A stretch of DNA of 64,000 nt from Diplonema japonicum. Lineage: Eukaryota > Euglenozoa > Diplonemea > Diplonemida > Diplonemidae. The stretch covers positions 310,001 to 374,000 of the forward strand of contig OZ025713.1 in assembly GCA_964019335.1 (NCBI GenBank). The letters run 5' to 3'. Shown one piece after another: positions 17,325 through 25,061 of the stretch. Under the pieces are notes generated by a model that saw only the letters and a list, made by a program, of their open reading frames with translations, was not told the DNA's origin and ran no database searches. The stretch's first letter is position 1. The number at the start of each line of letters is the position of its first letter. Position numbers and translations under genes: made by a program.

Positions 17325-18312
17325 CAGGGTTAACCGATCACCTTCGGGTTTTGAAACTCGACCCGAGCAATTTTAGATTTTCGATCACAGTCGGGTTAAT
17401 GATGGGTTTGATCGATTTTTTTTTTAATTTCGGATCGGTTTGATCGATCCAAAACCCATATTTCTGACAAAGAGATACCAAGACCGTGCTCAAATCTTTT
17501 TTTCTCAAAAGCCCTATTTTGACGATCTGAGCCCATTCCAGCCATCAAAACCCAAAATAGAACCTTATTTAAGGCCTTAAATGCAGTTTTGAGAAAATTG
17601 GTTTTCGGACCGGGTCAGGGTCCAAGTTAAAAACAACAGAAATGTCCGACGCTTGTTTCTCCTCTTCCTCCAAGGGATCCTCTGAAGAATCAGTGACTTC
17701 TTCAGAAGTGCAATACACGACTCAGCTCTTAGAGAAGAGGCAGCTGTTGTTCCTGTACCTGAACCAGGACATCAGCGGTGCTCCGTCTTCGTCTGAAACC
17801 GCCGGGTTGCAAGCAGGGGAGGTAAGATTGGGCGTTCTACTTCCCGTTCAAGTTTCAATGTTTTTCATTATTTGACTTTCGCGCCTAGTTAAAAACCTGC
17901 CAAAAACAGGGACAATCTCGATTTTCGGGAAAATAATCCTTTTCTATGTCGTTTCGATGCAGGCTTAGTGTATCTGGGAGGTCCGGGAGACGAATAGAAG
18001 GGTTATAAGTATGGTTGCATGCTCTCCTCCCGTTCTGATTATTGATTTTTTGATTTCGCTCCTATTTAAACAGAAAAAAGAAGAAAAGCCGCCAAAAAAA
18101 AGGGAAAACCCAGCTTTTCGAAAATAATCCTTTTCTAAGCCGTTTTGATGCTCCCTGGGGTCGGCTTCGTGTATCTGGGGCGGCTTTGTGTATCTGGGGG
18201 GCACGGGATACGAATTTAAGGGTTTTAAGCATGGTTGCATGCTCGCCTTTCATTTGACGTCAATTTAAAACCCGATTGTAATTAAAAACCCGCGGGTGAT
18301 CGGTTAACCCTG
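17325..18312. mobile_element. Non-autonomous TIR element, hAT-like ends
   Basis: Ends are a 28-bp inverted repeat with two mismatches: CAGGGTTAACCGATCAC... at 17325-17352 and ...GTGATCGGTTAACCCTG at 18285-18312. A CA...TG boundary followed by GGGTTAACC resembles hAT-superfamily ends (established pattern, loose match). No 8-bp target duplication is obvious in the flanks. The ~930-bp interior has two degenerate internal copies of a ~100-bp sequence (about 17875-18010 and 18055-18255) and only a 77-codon plus-strand frame at 17642-17875 of unknown nature. Inserted between the two DUF4116 paralogues. Confidence 0.6.
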
Positions 18313-18346
18313 AAAACAAAAGCTCCCTTTTTCATAAATTCACATA

Positions 18347-20116
18347 TCAGTCATAGCAGCGGCAGCGCTTCCACCTGCGACCCCGTCTAGATGCCCTCCT
18401 CAGGTCAGCATCCTTCTTGAGGCTTGACCCCACCATAGCGATCGCATCCCCTGACCTTCGCACTGCCACCATCGCTACTTCTTTGTCGTTCTTCAACTCC
18501 TTGCTCAGGTCGCGCAGTATCTTCCCGTCAAACGCCGCAGCTTTCAGCACAATCTCCTTGTCGTTCATGAGCCTCTCAGAGATGTGCTTCCACCCACCTG
18601 TCTTGATCGCCACCAGCGCCACATCCCTGTCATCACCGAAGAACGACTTAAGGTGCCATAGTGCTTTCCCGTTTTGTCGTACAGCTGCCAGAGCCACGCA
18701 CTTTTCTTTCTTCAGGGCAGTCGGAAGATGCTTCACGCGGTGTCCATCGTGGCTCACCCATGCTGCTGCCACGTCCTTGTCCTTCTGTGCGCGCTTCGAG
18801 ATGAAGTCATAGGCACCGTCGTTTTCCTTCACAGCCGCCACAGCCACCTCCCTGTCGTCCTTCGCAGCCCCTTTGACGAACCAGATGGCCCTCCAGTTTT
18901 GCTTCACTGCCTTCAGTGCGATCCCCACATCGCTTTTGAGGGATTTAGGGAGAGCTGTCTGTTCCACAACCTCTGCATCTGTCTTTTGCTTTTTCGCAGC
19001 GTGCTCGTCCTCCGTCAGCGGTTCGCGCTCTCTTTTCTCGCCCACCGCTTGCGCAGCTTTCTTGTCTTCCCTCTGCTTCTCATCATAATTCTCAAGGAGC
19101 TCCACTAGGCCCAACCTGTTTGTCTTAGCCCTAGGAGGGACAGTGATGATGCGCTTTTTGCACAGCTCTCGAAGGACCCCCACATTCATCTTGTTGTAGT
19201 TAGCTTCCTCACTGCTATCGCCATCCCCGTCCTCCCCTTCTTCATCAAAAGCGTAACGTAAGGCCATCCCATTCTGCTCCACAGCCACACTCACGACATC
19301 AATGTCCTTCCTCAAAGCTTCCGATGCATGTTTCAAGCTCAACCCATCGTGCTTCACAGCAGTCATCACAAACTCTCTGTCGCCTCGCAGACGCTCAGAG
19401 ACATGCTGCATGCAGCATCGGTGTTGATCCATGTTATCTTTTGACATGGATTTGCTTGATCTTGAGCCCACCGCGCCAAAGCACTTGATTTGCAGCAGGG
19501 CAATCTCTGTGTCGTCGGCCACAGCAGGGTCGGGAAACATGACGGAGGTAGCGGCTTTTTGCAGCAGCTTTATCCTTGGGTCCTCCTGAACCCGCAGCGA
19601 AATCCAAGACAAGGTTCTGCGAGACTTGATGAGGAGGGTCGCGAATTCGATACTGTCACGAAGGTCGTCGGTCGCAAATTGAAGAACGTTTCCGTTGCCC
19701 CTAGACGCAGCAAGCAGCATGAAGTCCTTGTCCCCCCTCAAGGAGGGATGGGCGTGACGAAAGAGGTTTACATCTCTGTCTACGACTAGAAGTGCGATCT
19801 CAGGATCGCGGAGCAACACCTCTGGTGAATTGGGCCCGTAGCTGATCTTCGATTCCATAAACTTCGCCTTCAGCTTTGTGTTTGAGTAAACGGCTTCGAT
19901 ATCCTCCCCGGTGCGGATACCTGTCAGCCCAGAGAAGCTGCTGTCTTCCTTCCCATTCTCGTTCACCACAATCTCACCCTCATGCTTAAGGTCCGTGCAC
20001 CCCTCGATGTACCCGAGCACTTTTTCAACCTCCTTTTTCACCTGCGCAAGTGTGTCGTGTTCCTTCAGCGCTATAGGGTGTCGCTGTCCAGCTGCATCCC
20101 TGACAAAGATTTCCAT
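18347..20116 (-). CDS. Ubiquitin-like / DUF4116 protein, shortened paralogue
   Basis: A 589-residue near-copy of the N-terminal two thirds of the 13591-16518 gene: ubiquitin-like domain (1-85), DUF4116 repeats, one SAP-like motif (MNVGVLRELCKKR) and KKQK region. It lacks the first SAP-like motif and the flanking acidic linker. At the 3' end it departs from the parent after KKDADL: a small deletion shifts the frame, giving a basic tail (RRASRRGRRWKRCRCYD) encoded by a dispersed 3' repeat. The ferritin-like domain and everything after it are absent. It may be a functional shorter isoform gene or a young truncated duplicate. The start is MEIFVRDAAG, as in the parent; the upstream open frame is not conserved as protein. 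Confidence 0.82.
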   Translation of the reverse strand: MEIFVRDAAGQRHPIALKEHDTLAQVKKEVEKVLGYIEGCTDLKHEGEIVVNENGKEDSSFSGLTGIRTGEDIEAVYSNTKLKAKFMESKISYGPNSPEVLLRDPEIALLVVDRDVNLFRHAHPSLRGDKDFMLLAASRGNGNVLQFATDDLRDSIEFATLLIKSRRTLSWISLRVQEDPRIKLLQKAATSVMFPDPAVADDTEIALLQIKCFGAVGSRSSKSMSKDNMDQHRCCMQHVSERLRGDREFVMTAVKHDGLSLKHASEALRKDIDVVSVAVEQNGMALRYAFDEEGEDGDGDSSEEANYNKMNVGVLRELCKKRIITVPPRAKTNRLGLVELLENYDEKQREDKKAAQAVGEKREREPLTEDEHAAKKQKTDAEVVEQTALPKSLKSDVGIALKAVKQNWRAIWFVKGAAKDDREVAVAAVKENDGAYDFISKRAQKDKDVAAAWVSHDGHRVKHLPTALKKEKCVALAAVRQNGKALWHLKSFFGDDRDVALVAIKTGGWKHISERLMNDKEIVLKAAAFDGKILRDLSKELKNDKEVAMVAVRRSGDAIAMVGSSLKKDADLRRASRRGRRWKRCRCYD

Positions 20117-20163
20117 GGTACCTGCTTTGTGGGGCTTTATCTTCGAAAATAGGCAAATGCAAA
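18394..20163 (-). repeat. Segmental duplication, copy 2
   Basis: Second copy of 14630-16566, shorter because of the internal deletion. Similarity stops upstream at about 20163 and downstream at about 18394. Confidence 0.88.
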
Positions 20164-20199
20164 AGAAATACTGGTGGGGAAGGTGCGTAAGAAATAAAA

Positions 20200-20234
20200 T
20201 TAACCCATAAAGGACCGGAGCTGAATATTCAGCT
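20200..20234 (+). repeat. Probable piggyBac-type terminal sequence
   Basis: TTAA at 20200-20203 is followed by CCCATAAAGGACCGGAGC and the 16-bp palindrome AGCTGAATATTCAGCT. A TTAA target followed by CCC is the hallmark of piggyBac ends. It lies about 150 bp upstream of a decayed piggyBac-type ORF. The matching right end was not found. Confidence 0.5.
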
Positions 20235-21039
20235 AAAAAAGATTTTTTTTTAAATTCTGCTAAGGCATTTTTAGTGCTCTGCATGCCCACTCTTTAAAGA
20301 GGGGCCTTATTGCGCGACTTTTTTTATACTGACGCTATATCGCCCGTAAATTTTTGCATCCAAACTGCAAGGGGAGAAAAAAAATAGTGGCACAGACATT
20401 GTTTTTTTTACACCCCATAAGGAGTAGTGCCGAAAGAACTTCTGAAGAAGGGCCAGTGTCACCGGATGATGGGGATATCCCGGATATGGAATGGGATGAC
20501 AAAATCGAGAAGGTGGGGAGGAAAATATTTCGCAAGGTGCCAGGTCCAAGTGTACCAGTAGTGGGTCTCAATGGGCTGGAGGTTTTTCCTTTGTTTTTGA
20601 TAGGGCGGCCCTCCAGCAGGGGGTTTGTCCTGTACTTTGAGTCGTTTTTCACTCCTGCGGCTCTAAAAGGCTATCGTGGGGTGGGCAGCAAGCCATTCGA
20701 GTGGTATAGACGCCTTTGGATACTTACAGGGCTCATAATCAAGACAGATATCAAGGTCTACTGGGCACAGGATGAACTCACAGATACCCCATATTCACAA
20801 TATTTCAGAACGGTAATGGAAAGAAACAGGCTCCTAAAAATAATGCGCTATTGCGGTTTGGGTTGCCCCCTGGTGGAGGAGAAGGAGACAGAATGGCTAA
20901 CCGGCGCAATCTTATAAATCGTGTGGTTCCTTCTTGGTCATCCCTGTATGTACCCAAGCGAAACCTTGCTGTGGATGAACCATCATACGCTGTAGAAGCC
21001 GTGTCGGGTTCATTGTTTATGAGCCGAGCTGCTTACTAA

Positions 21040-21300
21040 GAAACCCTGAGTTCCACTGCAGCATATCACACACCAATTGGCCGCCCCCCTCGACGTACGG
21101 TGCCGAGTCGGCCACCAGACAGTCTCTCTTGCTGTCCTCGACATTTGCGTAATATGCGTGTTTCAGAGGCATGCTCTCCTCGTCCTCGCCCAGCACCTCA
21201 CGCACCCACACAGCTAGCTGTGACGCAATGGTGTACCCACCTTCGGAGTACGCCATGTGGAAGGGGTGCTCCCCATGGAAGTGTTGCATCGCCTCAGGTA
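21040..21300 (-). pseudogene. Minus-strand coding-like fragment inside the transposase remnant
   Basis: Interrupting the transposase is a minus-strand open stretch with normal protein character (for example SLPEAMQHFHGEHPFHMAYS, VWVREVLGEDEESMPLKHAY). It has no start or stop of its own and I do not recognise it. It may be a piece of a host gene captured or inserted into the transposon remnant. Confidence 0.4.
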
Positions 21301-21686
21301 GGCTTTTCGCACAAGTATATGGCGGGGAAAGAGGAAGCGTTATGGGTTCAAAATGCAAATCAGACACTGGTTACACTCTAAACATGATTGTTTGTACCGG
21401 CGCGGGCACCCGGGGGAAAGAGGCAGAGCTGCTCACCGAATATCAGCACCAGAATTACTGGATTGTCTTTTGACAACTGCTTTCGCTTGTCCCATTGTTG
21501 ATACGGATTTACAATGCGGATTTCCACTGCATGGGGACCATCAGGAAAACCCGGAAATTGCTCCCAGAATACCCATTCAGTGTCAGCAAGTGTGTGGCAA
21601 AGAAATCTTGTCAAACAACATCATCGCAAAAGGGTGGCACCCACATCAAGTGTTCCCCGCCGGAGCCTAAGATACCTACCCCTCAG

Positions 21687-21780
21687 GGTGCACCTTCACG
21701 TGCCAAGGGTGCACCTTCACGTACCAAGGGTGCACCTTCACGTACCAAGGGTGCACCTTCACGTACCAAGGGTGCACCTT
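21687..21780 (+). repeat. 21-bp tandem repeat in transposase remnant
   Basis: About 4.5 copies of ggtgcaccttcacgtaccaag, encoding GAPSRTK units in the transposase frame. Confidence 0.9.
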
Positions 21781-21890
21781 TAATGTGTCCTGAAAAGATG
21801 CAAAAGGCACGGAATTGCACTGTGTGCAACAAATTAGAGAAAAAACGCACCCAGGCCATGTTCTCGTGCAGAGATTGCAACGTAGCAATG

Positions 21891-22059
21891 TGCCCTGTGC
21901 CCTGTGCCCTGTGTCCTGTGCCCTGTGCCCTGTGCCCTGTGCCCTGTGCCCTGTGTCCTGTGCCCTGTGCCCTGTGCCCTGTGCCCTGTGTCCTGTGCCC
22001 TGTGCCCTGTGCCCTGTGCCCTGTGCCCTGTGCCCTGTGCCCTGTGCCCTGTGCCCTGT
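21891..22059 (+). repeat. 7-bp satellite (tgccctg)n
   Basis: About 24 copies of tgccctg with a few tgtcctg variants. Because 7 is not a multiple of 3, all frames are open and read CALCPVP on the plus strand. It follows directly on the cysteine cluster of the transposase remnant (NVAMCPVPC). Confidence 0.93.
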
Positions 22060-22124
22060 TTCGAATTTTTTCACATTCACGACACCTTAAAAAACCACCT
22101 GAAAACCTCTTGAAAACCACTTGA

Positions 22125-22425
22125 AAATAGAAATACGTTTAAATTGGACAAGTCGCATATCTGCGGCACCTCGGACCTTGTGTTCAAAGAACGGCCATAA
22201 GTGGTGAAAAAAAAATAACCAGCCCACCCTGCACGCTGAACAAACGCTGCTTGCCGAAACCATGGAACCTCCGGATAGCATGTGCCCTTTGCAAGAGTTG
22301 TTTCTCTCAAATGCTGCTCTACCACCAAAGTTTGGGCGCGTCTGGGGCTGAAATGCAGGCCGCTTCGCGCTCCAGAAATGGGGTAGTGAAAATAATATAG
22401 GTACACACCCTCTAACTCCACCCCT
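22125..22425. other. Unassigned stretch
   Basis: About 300 bases between the transposase remnant and the phosphatase fragment. No coding signal, repeat or RNA gene recognised. Confidence 0.5.
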
Positions 22426-22695
22426 GACATTGTGTTTGCTGGCCACGTGCACAACCAGGAGCGCACCCTTCCTGTGTTCAACAAAACATTGATGGCGGGG
22501 CCTGATGCCTCTCGCCCTTATGCTGATGCCAAGGCACCTGTGTACATTGTGAGCGGGAATCCTGGCAACGCTGAGGAGACCAACCTCTTCGAGAGGCCTG
22601 GACGGCAGAGGTCTTACATGTTCGGCTACACACACGTCACTGTGCAGGACCAGAACACGCTCTCATTAAACTTCATGTCCACCAACCTTGGAGGA
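22426..22695 (+). pseudogene. Fragment of purple acid phosphatase gene
   Basis: About 90 codons on the plus strand, starting DIVFAGHVHNQERTLPVFNK, that closely match an internal part of the intact phosphatase gene at 60479-62842, including the GHVH metal-binding motif. Differences include SGNPGNAEETNLFERPGR for SGHPGCAEETDNFGRGFD. It has no start, signal peptide or other domains and ends abruptly at about 22695. It is the only protein-like piece besides the transposase on the plus strand. A truncated, inverted partial copy moved from the parent or from another family member. Confidence 0.85.
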
Positions 22696-22894
22696 CTCCT
22701 GCTCACCCGACGGTTATCTTCCTGGCTTACTCCAATACCTCTTCGTCATTGGTTCCTACACATGCCAGTCACCCTTCTCACTGTACTTAGCAGGCAAGAA
22801 TCTACATCCCAAAGGATGACACTTGCACAGCACACTTGCATGTCACGAGAGGAATAAATGCACCAGTGCTTCTCACCGTTGCGCTCCCAACGCT

Positions 22895-24170
22895 TTATTC
22901 TGTGTTGTTGTTTTGTGTCACGTCACCGTCGCTGAGAGCCTTCTTCACATCAGCTTTTCCTTCCGTGATGAGGATGTGCAATGCATCGGTGTGTTCGCCT
23001 CTAGTCGCTATGTAACACGGGGTGGTTCTATCGTTGTTGGCCTTCTTCACATCGGCTTTTCCTTCCGTGATGAGGATGCGCAATGCATCGGTTTCTCCGT
23101 TGTTGGCAGCTTTGTAACACGGGGTACAACCTTTCTTGTTGGCCTTGTTCACATCAGCTTTGCCTTCCGTGATGAGGATGCGTAATGCGTCGGCATGTTC
23201 GTTGCTAGCCGCTATGTAACACGGGGTAGTACCATTGTTGTTAGCCTTGTTCACATCAGCTTTTCCTTCCGTGATGAGGATGTGCAATGCATCAGTGTGT
23301 CCGTTTAAAGCCGCTATTGTACACGGGGTATTACCATAAATGTCGGCCTTGTTCACATCAACTTTTCCTTCTGTGATGAGGATGCGTAATGCGTCGGTGT
23401 GTTTGTCTCTAGTCGCTATGTGACACGGGGTATTACCATAATTGTCGGCCTTGTTCACATCTGCTTCCACGATGAGGATGCGTAATGCATCGGCGTGACC
23501 CAGTTGTGGAGTAGTACCGTGGTTGTTTGCCTTGTTCACATCGGTTTTCCCTTCTGTGATGAGGACGCGTAATGCGTTGGTGTGTCCATTTTGAGCCGCC
23601 AAGTATCGTTGTTGTCGGCCTTGTTCACATCAGCTTTTCCTTCCGTGATGAGGATGTGCAATGCTTCGGTGTGTCCATTCTGAGACGCCTTGTAACACGG
23701 GGGTGTATCATTGTTGTCGGCCTTGTTCACATCAGCTTGTCCCTCCATGATGAGGATGTGCAATACATCGGTGTGTCCGTTTTGAGCCGCTGTGTAACAC
23801 GGGGTATTACCATTGTTGTTGGCCTTGTTCACATCAACCTTTCCTTTCATGATGAGGATGTGCAGTGCATCCACGCAGTCGTGTTCAGCGGCGACAGAGC
23901 ACGCAGTGCTGCCAGAAGCATCATCCGTATCCGCCGCTAGCCTGCCAGAGAGGAGGACATCCTTCAGAAGGTCAGCCCGATTCCTTGCGGACGCTGCATG
24001 AAGCACTGTCTAACCTTTCCGAAGTCCCTCTTCCTCGTTCGCTCCCCAGAACGTCTCGCCGAGCACCTGAACCACCTTGTCGAACACAAAATGCAATGTT
24101 GTGAGGACAACTAATTCACGGAAAGTATAACAACAAGCAAGGGCCGCTTTTACAAAAAACCCGTGCTAAT
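22895..24170 (-). pseudogene. Broken ankyrin-repeat gene
   Basis: Ankyrin repeats of about 33 residues (HILITEGKADVNKANNNGNTPCYxAAxNGHTDA) occupy two different minus-strand frames, 24006-23590 and 23602-22895. The shift coincides with a ~14-bp deletion near 23598-23605, seen by comparing repeat units. Upstream, a coding-like stretch (KVVQVLGETFWGANEEEGLR) runs into an in-frame TAG just before VLHAASARN. Two repeats near 23460-23510 are internally shortened. At least two disabling changes make this a pseudogene. The ankyrin type differs from that of the ubiquitin-like/ankyrin pair at 3-6 kb, so it is not a simple copy of them. Confidence 0.8.
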
Positions 24171-25061
24171 GAACCCCATATCCAGGTTCTCCCAGGGATT
24201 CGACACAAGTTATCACTTTCGCAACAAGCTACATTGCGACTTCCATCCCTGTGGATTGATCGCTTTCCTTCAGCCGAAGACTATTGTGCACTGAAGCTCG
24301 TACCTTTGCATTGGTCCACTCCCTTGCTCGGTTCTCATGTTTGTGTTCCACTGTGGTGGTGAGAGCGTACATGCAAAATAAAACAGATGACAAGAAAATA
24401 AAAAAGTGGGGTGGGAGATGGAAGAAGTGGTAGAAAATGAAGCAGGAAAGTGGGGGGGGGGGGGGGGGGGAGAAAAGGGTAAATGTGTATAAATGAAAGC
24501 GGAGGGGTTTTTTTTTTTCATTTCTTTTTTTGCCAGTTGGAGCATTTTGGACATTGTAAGGCGTAAGAAAAGCATTGGTATCAAAAAAAAAAAAAAAAAA
24601 AAAGAAAGAAAGGAGATTAGAACTATTTATGGACACGAAAAAGAGGAAGAAGAAGAAAAAAAAAAAGGAGGTAGGAAGAAGAGAACGAAGAAAAGAAAAG
24701 ATCACAAGATCACATAAGAGAAGAAGGGAGAGTGCTAACAATTCATATTGATGTACACCTGCAATTTTCCTTATTATTCCCCCCCCCCCCCTCCCCATTC
24801 TTTTCTTGAAAAAAGGCCGTGCTTCCACGTGCTATTTTCTTTTTTTGGGGGGGGGGAGGGGTTGAATTCAAAAAAAGAATCAACCCACACTGAAATAAAA
24901 AAAAAAGGGAGAGGAAATAATAGAAAAAAAAAAAAAAAAAACCGGGGATATAAATGTATACAGCAATTTTTTTTTTCTTTTTTCAAGTAGAGGGTAGGGA
25001 AGTTTGTGAACAATTGGAAAATCATTCTCTTCAAACTTTCTCCACAAAGGGGGGGGGGGTA
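24171..25061. other. Homopolymer-rich spacer
   Basis: Contains a G run of about 20 near 24451-24470, A runs near 24582-24603 and a C run near 24779-24790. No credible gene. Confidence 0.6.

Larger units (their letters stand above)
16519..18346. other. Spacer between the DUF4116 paralogues
   Basis: A repeat-rich insertion zone. In order: a foldback element at 16574-16660; a diverged extra copy of the DUF4116 leader near 16695-16730; a strong hairpin at 16965-17003; a palindromic repeat at 17252-17300; and a TIR-bounded element at 17325-18312. The only longer open frames (minus 16869-17102, plus 17642-17875) are short and unassigned. Confidence 0.6.
20354..22124 (+). pseudogene. Decayed piggyBac-like transposase
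   Basis: Plus-strand remains of a piggyBac (DDE_Tnp_1_7) transposase spread over several frames. 20354-20917 has the N-terminal core (FFTPAALKGYRG; IKTDIKVYWAQDE; MERNRLLKIMR). After a frameshift near 20890, 20890-21036 holds LYVPKRNLAVDEPSYAVEAV, matching the first catalytic Asp region (vDExmvpfkGR). An unrelated ~270-bp stretch interrupts it. From about 21310 it resumes with SKCKSDTGYTLNMIVCTGAG, a one-base shift and stop at 21471 at the DN catalytic site, then GTIRKTRKLLP. The C-terminal cysteine cluster (CTVCNKLEKKRTQAMFSCRDC) is at about 21805-21890. Two tandem repeats have expanded in the C-terminal part. Clearly nonfunctional. Confidence 0.72.

Noticed and set aside
17642-17875. 77-codon plus-strand ORF inside the TIR element as a transposase
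   Set aside because: Too short and without DDE, BED or dimerisation motifs; left unassigned.
21687-22059. CRISPR-like array
   Set aside because: These are head-to-tail minisatellites with no unique spacers, in a eukaryotic transposon remnant.
22077-22635. Minus-strand ORFs opposite the phosphatase fragment
   Set aside because: Antisense of the plus-strand phosphatase piece and the 7-bp satellite.
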